Shown here piece after piece: positions 34,065 to 43,685 of a DNA stretch of 64,000 bases. Location of the stretch: assembly GCA_009845425.1 (NCBI GenBank), contig VXZQ01000003.1, positions 62,001 to 126,000 of the forward strand. Direction: 5' to 3'. A model generated the notes under the pieces. That model was not told the DNA's origin, did not search any database, and was given only the letters and a program-made list of their open reading frames with translations. Position 1 is the first letter of the stretch; every line of letters begins with the position of its first letter. The DNA is from Holophagales bacterium (lineage in GTDB: Bacteria > Acidobacteriota > Thermoanaerobaculia > Multivoradales > Multivoraceae). The position numbers were made by a program, and so were the translations under genes.

Positions 34065-34892
34065 ATGGCCGAGACGCCTGAGAATCCACGCGGTGTCCGC
34101 ACCGCCGGGCGCAAGCCGCGCAGCCAGATCGTCTGGCCGCTGGCCTTCGTCACGCTGATGCTGGGACTGGTCCTGGCGATCGTGATCGGCTTCGTCATCA
34201 TCCGGTTGACGATGCTTCCGCGGGAAGTCGTGTCGGAAGGCCGCGAACTCGCGCGGGACGCGATCGAGGGTGTCGAGCGGATCGCCCGGGCGTTCAGCAC
34301 CGGCACCGTCCAGACGTCGTTCCTGAGCTACGCGACGGAGATCTCCGGCAACGCCTTCCTCCAGTTCGCGACCCTCGACCAGACGGAGCTGATTCAGCGC
34401 ACCGACTCCGCCAGTCTGCTTTGGGGACGGCTCAGGCTGCCGGACGTCATGGTCGAAGCCCGCGTTCCGGTGCGCTACACCTACTACCTCGATCTCGAGG
34501 ACGAGTGGTCGTTGACGCTCGAGGGAACGACGGTCCACGTGCTGGCGCCCGGCGTCAGGGCGAACCGCCCCGCCGTCGATGCGTCGGCCATCGAGTACCG
34601 GGTGCAAACCGACTCCGTCCTGCGGAACGAGGACGCCGTTCTCGAACAGCTTCGCCTCCAGCTCATGGACCGCCTGGCCTCCCGCGCCGGCGAGAACATC
34701 GCGCTGGTTCGGGAGCTGGGGCGGCGCCGGACGGCGGACTTCGTGCGCACGTTCCTGCTCTCGCAGTTCGGGGAAGACGCCGGCGACTACCGGATCGAGG
34801 TGCGCTTCCGCGACGAGTTCGATGAAACGGGCGAGCCGCTGCAACCGGCGGTCGAAGTCAGCCGCCCGGCCGAGGAACCGGCGATTGACTGA
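34065..34892 (+). CDS. Uncharacterised protein with one N-terminal membrane helix
   Basis: A 275-residue protein of unknown function. A basic cytoplasmic start is followed by one strong helix (about residues 24-47, WPLAFVTLMLGLVLAIVIGF), then about 225 residues probably outside the cytoplasm. The exported part has a helical segment (about 55-80), alternating strand-like stretches around RYTYYLDLEDEWSLTLEG, and a second helical region with LQLMDRLASRAGENIALVRELG. It somewhat recalls DUF4230-type proteins, but I would not assign it. Its stop overlaps the probable TTG start of the ligase gene by 8 nt. Confidence 0.7.
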   Translation: MAETPENPRGVRTAGRKPRSQIVWPLAFVTLMLGLVLAIVIGFVIIRLTMLPREVVSEGRELARDAIEGVERIARAFSTGTVQTSFLSYATEISGNAFLQFATLDQTELIQRTDSASLLWGRLRLPDVMVEARVPVRYTYYLDLEDEWSLTLEGTTVHVLAPGVRANRPAVDASAIEYRVQTDSVLRNEDAVLEQLRLQLMDRLASRAGENIALVRELGRRRTADFVRTFLLSQFGEDAGDYRIEVRFRDEFDETGEPLQPAVEVSRPAEEPAID

Positions 34893-36189
34893 CCGGCTGG
34901 CGCGCTCGCGCCAGCGCCTCAGGGCCCGACAGGCCGACCGCTTCGGTCGCATGGCGGAACAGGTCCACTGCCACAACCCGTTCTACCGGGCGAAGTGGCG
35001 GGCAGCCGGCTTCGAGTCACCGCCCACACTCGACGACCTGGCCGCGCTGCCCTTCACCACGAAGGAGGAACTCGCCCGGGACCAGGACGAGAACGCACCC
35101 TGGGGCACGAACCTCACCTTCCCTCTCGAGCGCTACGTTCGCGTCCACCGCACGTCCGGCACGACGGGCAAGCCGCTCCGCTGGCTCGACACGCCGGCGA
35201 GCTGGCAGTGGTTCCTCGACTGCTGGCTCGCGGTCTACGAAGGCGCCGGAGTCACTCCCGCCGACCGGCTCTTCGCCGCCTTCGGCTTCGGTCCCTTCAT
35301 CGGCTTCTGGACCGCCTTCGAGGCCGCGCAGCAGCTCGGCTGCCTGGTGCAGCCGGGTGGTCACCTCTCTACTGAGCAGCGGCTGCAGATGATGCGGGAC
35401 GACGGCAGCACGGTGCTGCTGTCGACGCCCACCTATGCGTTGCGGATGCTCGCCTCGGCCAGGCGCCTCGGCATGGACCTCGAGGACAGCGCCGTCGAAC
35501 GAACGATCCACGCCGGCGAGCCCGGCGCCGGCATACCTGCGGTCAAACGGGAGCTAGCGGAGGGCTTCGGCGCCAAGGTCTTCGACCACGCCGGCGCCAC
35601 CGAGGTCGGCGCCTGGGGCTGCCCCTGCGGCGTCGGTGAACGCCTGCACATCCTGGAGGAGGAGTTCATCGTCGAGTGGTTCGATCCGTCTACCGGAGAG
35701 CCGCTCGAGCCGGTCGACCCCGCGGCGAGCGATGCCACCGAGCCGGCCCTGGGCGAGCTCGTGCTGACCAACCTGGGCCGGATCGGCAGTCCGGTCGTTC
35801 GCTACCGCACCGGGGATGTCGGACGGCTCTGCGCCGCCGGCTGTCCCTCTGGCCGGCCGACGATGTACCTGGACGGGGGCGTACTGGCCCGGGCCGACGA
35901 CATGTTCATCGTCCGGGGCATCAACGTCTACCCGAGCGCCGTCGACGCCCTGGTCCGCGAGGCCGGCGGAGTCGTCGAGTACAGCGCCACCGTGCGGCGA
36001 CGCCGCCAGATGGCCGAAGTCGAGCTGGAGGTCGAACCCGAGGCGGGCACGGACTCCGGGACTCTCAGGTCCCGGCTCCAGGACCTGTTCGAGGAGCGGC
36101 TCAGCCTCCGGGTGCCGGTCCGGATCGCCGACGCCGGCTCGCTCCCCCGCTACGAACTGAAGGCGAACCGCTTCACGTTCCTGGACTAG
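34885..36189 (+). CDS. Phenylacetate--CoA ligase-like adenylating enzyme
   Basis: A 434-residue ANL-superfamily protein of the PaaK branch, which activates a carboxylic acid with ATP and usually transfers it to CoA. The phosphate loop is RTSGTTGKPLRW; the adenine site region is DHAGATEVGAWG, with neighbouring Cys residues as in PaaK; YRTGDVG and the hinge MFIVRGINVYPSAVDALV follow; a lysine near the C-terminus (YELKANRF) suits the family's catalytic Lys. The start is probably TTG 34885; ATG 34951 would cut the first helix. The substrate acid is unknown. The 3' end overlaps the convergent TRAP permease by 17 nt. Confidence 0.85.
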   Translation: MTDRLARSRQRLRARQADRFGRMAEQVHCHNPFYRAKWRAAGFESPPTLDDLAALPFTTKEELARDQDENAPWGTNLTFPLERYVRVHRTSGTTGKPLRWLDTPASWQWFLDCWLAVYEGAGVTPADRLFAAFGFGPFIGFWTAFEAAQQLGCLVQPGGHLSTEQRLQMMRDDGSTVLLSTPTYALRMLASARRLGMDLEDSAVERTIHAGEPGAGIPAVKRELAEGFGAKVFDHAGATEVGAWGCPCGVGERLHILEEEFIVEWFDPSTGEPLEPVDPAASDATEPALGELVLTNLGRIGSPVVRYRTGDVGRLCAAGCPSGRPTMYLDGGVLARADDMFIVRGINVYPSAVDALVREAGGVVEYSATVRRRRQMAEVELEVEPEAGTDSGTLRSRLQDLFEERLSLRVPVRIADAGSLPRYELKANRFTFLD

Positions 36190-38332
36190 CCGCTACGCGC
36201 TCCGGCCGGTTCAACACCAGAAGCACCGCGAACAGGAGCGCGCCCACGCCGTTCACGACGAGTCCCATGGTGGCACCGCCCAGATCGGGAACCAGGAGCA
36301 GCGCAGCCGCGACCAGCATCAGGACCCGCAGCGGCAGCGTGAGTTCGGATCGCAGATAGCCGCCGATCCCGGAAGCCAGGGCCACGATGCCGACGATCGC
36401 CGCGCCGAGCGCCAGCACGAGAGGCGGCAATCCCGCGGCTCCGGACGCGAAGAGACTCGCTCCGGCTTCGTCCATCATCAGCAGCGCGGGCCGGTAGATG
36501 AACATGAAGGGCAGGGTGAACCCGACCAGGGCGAAGCGAAACGCGGCCAGCGCGGTCGGCATGACCGGCGCCTGGGCAAGGCTGGAAGCCGCGTAGGCCG
36601 CGAGCGCGACCGGGGGCGTCACCATGGACATCATCCCGAAATAGAAGATGAACAGGTGGGCCGCCAGCGGAATGACGCCGAGTTCCGAAAGCAGCGAGCC
36701 CATCAGAGTCGCCATCAGCAGGTAGCACACAACCGACGGCACGCCCATGCCCAGCACGAGCGACGTGACCATGATGCCGAGCAGGGCGAGAAACAGGTTC
36801 GTCGCCACGACACCCTTGATCGCGGCCGAGAAGTCCGCCGCGATGCCGGTCTGCTGCACGATGCCGATGACGACGCCGACGCAGGCGCTCGCCGCGACCA
36901 GCGGGATCCCGTTGCGGGCGGCGCGGGTCAGGGCGCCGAGTACGTGCGGCCGGAAGACCGGGTGCACGAGGCCGAACGCCATCAACCCGAACATCGCCAC
37001 GATGCCGGACGAGAGCCAGGACTCGAAGACCTGCCGGAACGACGGCGCGGCGGGGAGCTCGGCCCAGACCACCTGGTGCAGCAGAGCCACGAGCCCGAAG
37101 CAGCCGAGCGCCAGGTGGCGCAGTCTCCGGGGCAGATCGATCTCGGGTCGCAGCACGGCCAGCACCAGGATCACGATCAGGGCGCCCGTCACCGCCCGGA
37201 ACGGCGAGAACCGGAGCAGCAGGAGCAGGACCAGGGTGGACAGGCCGGCAACGAAGACGAGGGCGTCGAAGCGCCGCACCGGAGGCGGCTCGCCGTCCCG
37301 TTCCGGGGTCCCGATCCGCCGCGAGTAGAAGTGCACGATCAGGAAGATCGAGAGGTAGAACAGGATCGCGGGCAGCAGCGCTGCCTGCACGATCTGCAGG
37401 AACGTGACCTGGGGCTCGACGATCTCGAGCATCATGTAGGCGCCGGCGCCCATGACCGGCGGCACGAGGGCGCCCCCGGAGGCCGCCGCCGCCTCGACCG
37501 CGGCCGCCACGTGTCGCCTGAAGCCGTTGCTCCTCATCATCGGAATGGTGAAGGCGCCGGTCGTCACGGCGTTCGCCACCGCGCTGCCGGACAGCGAACC
37601 CAGCAGCCCGCTGCTCAGCACCGCCACCTTCGCCGGGCCGCCAGGTCTGGACCCGAACACCCGCTCGGCGAAGCGCATGATGAACTGCGTCGCTCCGGAC
37701 ATCTCCAGGAAGGACCCGAAGACGACGAACAGGAAGACGTAGCGGAACATGACCGACGCCGCCGGGCCGAAGACGCCAAGGCTCTGCAGGAAGGTCGTGC
37801 CGACCACGTCGCGGGGGCTCTGGCCGGCGTGCGGAAACAGCCAGTCCGGCAGCAGGGCCCAACCGTTGCGGAGGCTGAAGTAGCAGTAGAGCGTGTGGGC
37901 GACGAAGGCCAGGGCAAGAGCCGGAACGATCCAGCCGATGCTGCGGCGGGCGGCCTCCAGCACCAGCAGAAGGCCGATCAGGCCGAGGCCGATGTCCGCC
38001 CCCGTCTCGATGCCGGCCCGGTTGCCCAGCGACCTCCCGCCCGACCACAGGTGCCCGAACGCCGGCTCCGTCTGCACGACGACGTAGGCGCAAACGGCCA
38101 CGGCCAGAAGACCGAACAGAAGATCCAGGCCGCGCAGCCACGGGTACGACCCGAGCTTCGGATGGACCGGAAACGCGAGAAAGCAGAGCAGCAGCCCGAG
38201 GCCGACGAACACCGCCAGGGACGACTGCGGCAGCAGCAGCCCGAAGTTGACCTCGAAGAGAACGAAGAAGCAGAGGACGGCGCCGAGTCCCGCGATCAGG
38301 CCCCGGCGCGCCCGCTCAGCGGCTTCGTTCAA
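36173..38332 (-). CDS. TRAP transporter fused permease (4TM/12TM), TAXI type
   Basis: A 719-residue, very hydrophobic protein combining the DctQ-like and DctM-like parts of a TRAP transporter in one chain, the form that works with TAXI binding proteins. Diagnostic segments are SGSAVANAVTTGAFTIPMMR, GGALVPPVMGAGAYMM and MGVPSVVCYLLMATLMG. The start is TTG 38332, which overlaps the binding-protein stop (TTGA). Ligand unknown; TAXI systems in bacteria are associated with glutamate and other carboxylates. The 3' end overlaps the PaaK-like gene on the other strand. Confidence 0.93.
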   Translation of the reverse strand: MNEAAERARRGLIAGLGAVLCFFVLFEVNFGLLLPQSSLAVFVGLGLLLCFLAFPVHPKLGSYPWLRGLDLLFGLLAVAVCAYVVVQTEPAFGHLWSGGRSLGNRAGIETGADIGLGLIGLLLVLEAARRSIGWIVPALALAFVAHTLYCYFSLRNGWALLPDWLFPHAGQSPRDVVGTTFLQSLGVFGPAASVMFRYVFLFVVFGSFLEMSGATQFIMRFAERVFGSRPGGPAKVAVLSSGLLGSLSGSAVANAVTTGAFTIPMMRSNGFRRHVAAAVEAAAASGGALVPPVMGAGAYMMLEIVEPQVTFLQIVQAALLPAILFYLSIFLIVHFYSRRIGTPERDGEPPPVRRFDALVFVAGLSTLVLLLLLRFSPFRAVTGALIVILVLAVLRPEIDLPRRLRHLALGCFGLVALLHQVVWAELPAAPSFRQVFESWLSSGIVAMFGLMAFGLVHPVFRPHVLGALTRAARNGIPLVAASACVGVVIGIVQQTGIAADFSAAIKGVVATNLFLALLGIMVTSLVLGMGVPSVVCYLLMATLMGSLLSELGVIPLAAHLFIFYFGMMSMVTPPVALAAYAASSLAQAPVMPTALAAFRFALVGFTLPFMFIYRPALLMMDEAGASLFASGAAGLPPLVLALGAAIVGIVALASGIGGYLRSELTLPLRVLMLVAAALLLVPDLGGATMGLVVNGVGALLFAVLLVLNRPERVAASPGT

Positions 38333-39315
38333 CCGCCCGCTTCTGGCCAGATGCCGATCTCCCTGTAGAAGCGCTCCGCCCCCGGGTGGAACGGCGTGCC
38401 GGTGTTGCGAGCGACATTCGCCTCGTTGATCGCACGGCCGGCGGGGTGCTTCTCGGCGATTGCCTGGCGGTTCTCCCAGATCGTCTTCGTGATCCGGTAG
38501 ATCAGTTCCTCGTCCGCGTCGGCGTAGGTGATCAGATGCATCGAGCCGACGTTGAGACCGGGGTAGTCCTCGGTGAGGTCGGAGTAGGCGTCGGCCGGAA
38601 TCGTGGCGAGCTGGAAGAAGGGGAAGTCACGCGCGAGTTGCTGCCGCTTCTCCTCGTCGAACGGCAGGAAGACGATGTCGTGGGTGCTGCTGGCCTGGGT
38701 CACCGAGCCGGTCGGCACCGCGCCGCCGAGGAAGGCGGCGTCGATCGTGCCGTCTCCCAGCATGTCGACCGCCCCGCTCTGGGTGCCGTAGACCTGCGTG
38801 AAGTCGTCGTACGTCACACCGTGGGCGGCGAGGAGCGGTTCGACGAACATCTCGAAGCCCGCGCCCGCCACGCCGACCATCGCCCGCTTCCCGGCGAGGT
38901 CGCCCAGTGAGGTCAGCCCGGAGTCGGCCTTGGCGATGAAGGTTGCGATGTTCGGCGCCAGCGTGGCGACCGCGCGGATGTCGTAACTCTGCTCCCAGCC
39001 CGATTCCCCGAGAACCGCGAAGTAGCTGATCGCCGAGTTCGACATCGCGAGTTCCAGCTCGCCGCGCGCGAGCCGGCGGATGTTCTCCTGCGACCCCTTC
39101 GTCCCGCGTGGCTGAACCCTCCAGTTGTTCTCCCCGCGGTTGTCGTTCAGCACCTCCGCGATCGCGCCACCGACGACCGGAAAGGCGCCGCCGACCGGCG
39201 CCGTGCCCATGCTCAGGAACTGCGGGTTGACGGAGCCGCCGTCCGCTCCATCGCCGGCGCCGCAGGCAAGCGGCAGGACGAGTGCGGGCAAGAGAATGAG
39301 CAGACGGTTCTTCAT
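38329..39315 (-). CDS. TAXI family TRAP transporter solute-binding protein
   Basis: A 328-residue exported binding protein. The signal ends in a lipobox (PLACGAG, Cys about 18), so it is probably a lipoprotein. The TAXI signatures are SMGTAPVGGAFPVVGGAIAEVLN and AMSNSAISYFAVLG, then GKRAMVGVAGAGFEMFVEPLL. It is coupled to its fused permease downstream. A TATGAT box lies about 50 nt upstream at 39366-39371, just after the beta-propeller gene, giving a possible separate promoter. Confidence 0.93.
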   Translation of the reverse strand: MKNRLLILLPALVLPLACGAGDGADGGSVNPQFLSMGTAPVGGAFPVVGGAIAEVLNDNRGENNWRVQPRGTKGSQENIRRLARGELELAMSNSAISYFAVLGESGWEQSYDIRAVATLAPNIATFIAKADSGLTSLGDLAGKRAMVGVAGAGFEMFVEPLLAAHGVTYDDFTQVYGTQSGAVDMLGDGTIDAAFLGGAVPTGSVTQASSTHDIVFLPFDEEKRQQLARDFPFFQLATIPADAYSDLTEDYPGLNVGSMHLITYADADEELIYRITKTIWENRQAIAEKHPAGRAINEANVARNTGTPFHPGAERFYREIGIWPEAGG

Positions 39316-39365
39316 CGGCGCGGACCTCGGTGACGGAAAGCTGACTCACCAGGGCGCGGCAGGCG

Positions 39366-39371
39366 ATCATA
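39366..39371 (-). promoter_or_regulatory. Possible -10 box for the TAXI operon
   Basis: TATGAT on the minus strand, about 50 nt before the TAXI ATG at 39315, in the 80-nt gap after the beta-propeller gene. This gap also contains no obvious terminator. Confidence 0.35.
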
Positions 39372-39395
39372 ACTCGCCGGCCGCCGGCCTCGGCT

Positions 39396-40703
39396 CTATG
39401 GTTCGACGATGCAGTAGAGGAAGCTGTCGGTCCGCAGGTAGAGCCGACCCGCGGCCACGCCAAGCGATGACAGCGTGAAGCCCTGGACCTGGTTCTTCGC
39501 CAGGATCTCGAACTCGGGGCCGTCCCGGACCACCGTGGTCACTCCGTCTTCGCTGGTCGCGTAGACCTTGCCGTCGGCGACCAGCAGCGAGGCGCTGTAG
39601 GTGCCCGACTCGAGCCGCTGGTTCTGCCAGTCCGGCGCGCCGGTTCTGGCGTCCAGCCGTGACAGGAGACCGTTGTCGCGGAGCAGGTAGAGGGTCTCGC
39701 CGTCCGTCGCGGGAGTCGGCACGTCGGGACCGCGGTCGGTCTGCCAGAGGAGTTCGGGTTCGCCGCCGGCCCGGAGCCGCAACGCCTTCATCGGATTGAC
39801 GCGGGTGGGGACGAAGACCAGGTCCCCCACGGAAACCGGCGACGCAACGACCCGGTACATCGGGCTGTCCCTCGGGTTGAAGCCTTCCACGCGCCATAGC
39901 TCGCGGCCGCTCTCCGGGTCGTGCCCGGTGGCTACGTCGCCGCCGTTCAACACCAGGACATGCCCGTCGCCAACCTCCACGAGAGCCGGCGTGATGTAGG
40001 CGTCAGGCGACTCCATGCGGGCGTCCGTCGGCCGCTCCTGTCTCCAGATCGTCTCCCCGGAAGACGAGTCGATCGCCAGGAGGTAGGACGGATCGTCCGT
40101 CTTCATGCCGTGAAGGACCGGCACGTAGAGCACCTCCCGCCAGAGCAGCGCGGATGAGCCGTAGCCGTGGTTCAGGCCGAAGGCGCCGTAGTCCTGTTCG
40201 AGTTCCCGCGCCCAGAGCTGGTTGCCGTCGAAGTCGTAGGCCTGCAGGGCGCCGGTGCCCGTCAGCACCCAGACCCGCTCGCCGTCGGTGATCGGGGACG
40301 GCGACGACATGTTGTGCTTGCGCTGGAATCGGTTGCCGCCGCCGATCGTTCGTTGCCACACGATGTCCCCCGAACCGGCGTCGACGCGCCACAGCGACAG
40401 ATCGTCGCCCTCGGCGACGTTCAGGAACACGACGTCGCCGACCACGATCGGTGTCGATCCCGAACGGTCCGGCAACGCCAGCTTCCAAAGGATGTTCCGC
40501 TCGACGTTGCCGTCATGCGACCACTCGAGCGGCAGGCCGGTGTGTTCGCTGTAGCCGTTTCGCGCGGGCCCGCGCCAGTTCGGCCAGTCCGCCCCGCTCG
40601 CCGCCTGTGCCGCGAAGACCACCGGCAGGATGCACCAGACCGCCGGTCGCCGGCCGCTGGGTCGGCCTCGAGGTCGTCTCAGTTTCACTCTCGTCCGGTT
40701 CAC
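39396..40703 (-). CDS. PQQ-type beta-propeller repeat protein, exported
   Basis: A 435-residue protein with an N-terminal signal (about 1-38, basic then hydrophobic, AASG-A) and repeated beta-propeller blades like those of PQQ dehydrogenases or BamB: SLWRVDAGSGDIVWQ, ALQAYDFDGNQLWAREL, LLAIDSSSGETIWRQ, ATGHDPESGRELWRV, LLSRLDARTGAPDWQ. The opening DWPNWRGPARNGYSE is typical of PQQ-like proteins of planctomycete/acidobacterial type. No catalytic site is apparent; a binding or scaffold role is more likely than an enzyme. GTG 40703 overlaps the M16 peptidase stop (GTGA), so they are coupled. Confidence 0.82.
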   Translation of the reverse strand: MNRTRVKLRRPRGRPSGRRPAVWCILPVVFAAQAASGADWPNWRGPARNGYSEHTGLPLEWSHDGNVERNILWKLALPDRSGSTPIVVGDVVFLNVAEGDDLSLWRVDAGSGDIVWQRTIGGGNRFQRKHNMSSPSPITDGERVWVLTGTGALQAYDFDGNQLWARELEQDYGAFGLNHGYGSSALLWREVLYVPVLHGMKTDDPSYLLAIDSSSGETIWRQERPTDARMESPDAYITPALVEVGDGHVLVLNGGDVATGHDPESGRELWRVEGFNPRDSPMYRVVASPVSVGDLVFVPTRVNPMKALRLRAGGEPELLWQTDRGPDVPTPATDGETLYLLRDNGLLSRLDARTGAPDWQNQRLESGTYSASLLVADGKVYATSEDGVTTVVRDGPEFEILAKNQVQGFTLSSLGVAAGRLYLRTDSFLYCIVEP

Positions 40704-43657
40704 GCTGCCTCCCTTGCCGCGGCCGGCTCGGCCGCTTCTCCACCGTCGCTGTCGTCCTGCGCTTCCGCCGACTCCGGCATCAGCAGCACCTGGACCCGAT
40801 TGTCGCCGCCGAGGTAGTCCGCCGCGGCGCCGCGGATCATCTCGGCGTCGAGCTCTTCGAACAGTTCCTCGTACGCCAGGATGCTGAGCGGATCCTCGTC
40901 GAACTGATAGACCGTCTGCAGCACCCCCAGCCAGAACCCGTTCGTCTCCTTCGCCGTTTCACGGCCCCGTCGCTGTTGTTCCCGGATCTGGGCGACTTCC
41001 TCGTCCGTGGCGAGTTCGGTCCGGACACGCTCGATCTCCTCCTCGACTGCCTGGAGCATCTCCTCGACACGGGCCGGATCGCAGCCGAAAACGATCTGCA
41101 CGGAGAACTCCGGAACCGGGATCCTGTCGGCGCCTCCGGATACGTTCGCGCCGTAAGTGCCGCCGAGTTCCTCCCGCAGGCGCTCTCGCAGACGGTCCCG
41201 CAACAACGAGGCCATCGAATTCAGACGGTAGCGGTTCAACTGACTCTGCTCGAACGGTCCGTTGAACACCAGGGCTACCTGGCTCTGTTCCTCCAGCCCC
41301 TTGTAGACGGTCCGCTCGATCCGACCCTTGGGAGTCCGCACTCCGACGTCTCTCCATGCTTCCTCGCGACCGGTCGACGGGAGACCGCCCAGCCAGGTCT
41401 CGACGAGAGGTTCGATCGCGGCGAGTTCGAAACTGCCGGCAAAGAAGAAGGTGAAGTCGGAGAAATCCCGGAACCGGTCTTCGTAGACGGCGAAGATCCG
41501 GTCCCGGTCCAGCTCTCCCAGCATCTCCTCCGTGATCATGCGGCGCCGCGGGTGGTTCTGGCTCAGGATCTCCACAAACGTCTTGAGGAAGGTGTACCTC
41601 GGCATCGCGCTCTGGTTGCGCAGCAACGCGCCCTGACGGGTCAGGAAGGACTCGTAGGCCTCGGCATCGCGGCGAGGCGACGTCCCGCTCAGGTAGATCA
41701 ACTCGAACAGCGTCTCCAGGTCCTTGGGCGAGCCCCGGCCGCTGAAGCCCTCGAACAGGGGCCCGATGACCGGACCGACCCGCGCGACCTTGCCGGCCAG
41801 CGCCTTGTTCAACTGGGTGAGGCTGAAGTTCCCCAACCCGGAGAGCTGAACGACGGACGTCGCCATGTTCGCCTCCAACCAGTCTTCGTCCGAAACAAGT
41901 GAGGCGCCCCCCGGACTGAAGGCGCCGACCAGGACCTCATCGTTCTTGAAGTCGCTCGGACGCAGGACCACCCGGACGCCGTTCGACAGCCGCCACTCGG
42001 TGACGCCGAGTTCCGGAATCGCCGATCGTCCGACGATGCGGCCCGGAGTCGGCGGAACAGGCACCAGGGCGCCCACGCCGACGTCGTCCTCGTAGGCCGC
42101 GACCTCCGCCTGGCCAATCCGGTCGAACACGGCCAGCAGTTCCTCCTCGACCGGTGGCTCCAGCCCCTCCTTCCGCGGCCCGCTGGCGAGGATGACCCGA
42201 TCGTCGTCGCTGATCCACACGTCGGCGACCCTGTTCACTTCGGCGAGCGTGATCGCGGGGACGTACCGGCGTGCCAGCTCGCGCTCGTAGGCGATCCCGG
42301 GAAACGGTTCGTCGGTCAGGAAGTTCCGTTGGTACTCGCCGGCGTAGGCGGCGGAGTGGGTCTTGTCCCGCTCGTCCCAGGCGCGATCCATCGAGCGCAG
42401 CGTGTTCACCCTGGCCCGTTCCAGCTCGCTCTCCTCGAAGCCGTGGCGCCGGGCGCGCTCGGACTCGGTAAGCAGAGCCTCCAGAGCCCGGACTTCAGCG
42501 CCCTCCCGGGCTCCGGCCCGAAGCAGGTAGAGACTGCGGGTCCGGGCCAGCGTCCCGCGGGTGCTGGTGGCGCCGATGAAGGGCGGATCGGCCTCCTCGG
42601 CACGCTCGGCCAGCCGGTTGTTCAACATGCCGTTGTAGAGGCCGCGGACCAGGCGCGCCCGGTAGTCCGCGACGGTGACGAAGTCGTCCGCTTCGCCCTT
42701 GAACGCAACCGAAATCGAGGAGCGCGTCAACTCGGGATCGGCGAAGATGGAAACCAGAGTCTCCTCGTGGGGCGGAATCTCCGCCTCGAAGCGCTCACGC
42801 GGCTCCTCCGGCCCCTCGAGTCCGGCAAAGCGCTGCCTGATGTCCGCCGCCATCGCTTCCGGATCGAAATCGCCCACCGCGACGATGGCCATGAGGTCCG
42901 GCCGGTACCAGTCCCGGTAGAAGTCACGCAACCGCTGTGGCGGAGCCTCGCGCAGCATCTCCGGATCACCGATCGGCAGCCGCTCGGCGTAGCGCGAGCC
43001 GTGGAAGCGATAGGGAATCTCGGCATCGCGGAGTCTGGCGCCGGCGCCCCGGCCGCCCCTCCACTCCTCGATCACGACGCCGCGCTCGCGTTCGATTTCC
43101 TCGTCCTCGAACGTGACTGCGGACGCCCAGTCCTCCAGCACCAGGAGCGCCTTGTCCAGGATCTCCGCATCGTCGGTCGGCACTTCCAGCATGTAGACCG
43201 TTTCGTCGAAGCTCGTGTACGCGTTGACGTCGGGGCCAAAGCGCATCCCGATGCCCTGCAGGTAGTCGACCAGCTCCGTCTTCTCGAAGTGCTCGGTGCC
43301 GTTGAACGCCATGTGTTCGACGAAGTGAGCCAACCCTTGTTGGTCGTCGTCTTCCAGGACCGAGCCGGCACGGACGATGAGCCGCAGGAAGGCCCGGTTC
43401 TCGGGCCGGCCGTTCTCCCTGACGTAGTACCGGAGCCCGTTCTCGAGTTGGCCCGTGAGAACTGCCGGATCCCGGGGCAGCACTTCGCTCAGTTCGTAGG
43501 TCCAGTCGGAGGAAGACCCGGCGACCGTCTCGCCCCCCTCGGAGATCTCCTGGGCATGGGTATCCGCCGACGGATGCCCCAGGAGCAGGGCGACCGCAAC
43601 GGCCAGCCGGACGAAGGGCGCGGTGGGTGACGCGCCGCGGGGGTGACGCTCGATCAT
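40700..43657 (-). CDS. M16 family zinc metallopeptidase, exported, two-domain
   Basis: A 985-residue pitrilysin-family protease with a signal peptide (hydrophobic about 15-28, ends near THAQ-E). The inverted zinc motif H111-F-V-E114-H115 is intact, with a downstream IEEWRGG segment containing the third ligand region. A second, inactive M16 half follows (about 560-940, with GQLSG-like and GTYGANVSGGA segments), so the long chain forms the usual clam-shell. It probably degrades peptides in the periplasm. I chose ATG 43657, preceded by GGAG at 7 nt; an ATG at 43729 would place a charged extension before the signal. Coupled to the beta-propeller gene. Confidence 0.9.
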   Translation of the reverse strand: MIERHPRGASPTAPFVRLAVAVALLLGHPSADTHAQEISEGGETVAGSSSDWTYELSEVLPRDPAVLTGQLENGLRYYVRENGRPENRAFLRLIVRAGSVLEDDDQQGLAHFVEHMAFNGTEHFEKTELVDYLQGIGMRFGPDVNAYTSFDETVYMLEVPTDDAEILDKALLVLEDWASAVTFEDEEIERERGVVIEEWRGGRGAGARLRDAEIPYRFHGSRYAERLPIGDPEMLREAPPQRLRDFYRDWYRPDLMAIVAVGDFDPEAMAADIRQRFAGLEGPEEPRERFEAEIPPHEETLVSIFADPELTRSSISVAFKGEADDFVTVADYRARLVRGLYNGMLNNRLAERAEEADPPFIGATSTRGTLARTRSLYLLRAGAREGAEVRALEALLTESERARRHGFEESELERARVNTLRSMDRAWDERDKTHSAAYAGEYQRNFLTDEPFPGIAYERELARRYVPAITLAEVNRVADVWISDDDRVILASGPRKEGLEPPVEEELLAVFDRIGQAEVAAYEDDVGVGALVPVPPTPGRIVGRSAIPELGVTEWRLSNGVRVVLRPSDFKNDEVLVGAFSPGGASLVSDEDWLEANMATSVVQLSGLGNFSLTQLNKALAGKVARVGPVIGPLFEGFSGRGSPKDLETLFELIYLSGTSPRRDAEAYESFLTRQGALLRNQSAMPRYTFLKTFVEILSQNHPRRRMITEEMLGELDRDRIFAVYEDRFRDFSDFTFFFAGSFELAAIEPLVETWLGGLPSTGREEAWRDVGVRTPKGRIERTVYKGLEEQSQVALVFNGPFEQSQLNRYRLNSMASLLRDRLRERLREELGGTYGANVSGGADRIPVPEFSVQIVFGCDPARVEEMLQAVEEEIERVRTELATDEEVAQIREQQRRGRETAKETNGFWLGVLQTVYQFDEDPLSILAYEELFEELDAEMIRGAAADYLGGDNRVQVLLMPESAEAQDDSDGGEAAEPAAAREAA

Positions 43658-43685
43658 CGAGTTTCTCCTGTGACTCCGTGACATC

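Noticed and set aside
36656..38368. A 570-codon plus-strand frame opposite the TRAP fused permease
   Set aside because: Composed of Arg/Glu/Gln/His runs that arise when hydrophobic helices are read backwards; no family features.
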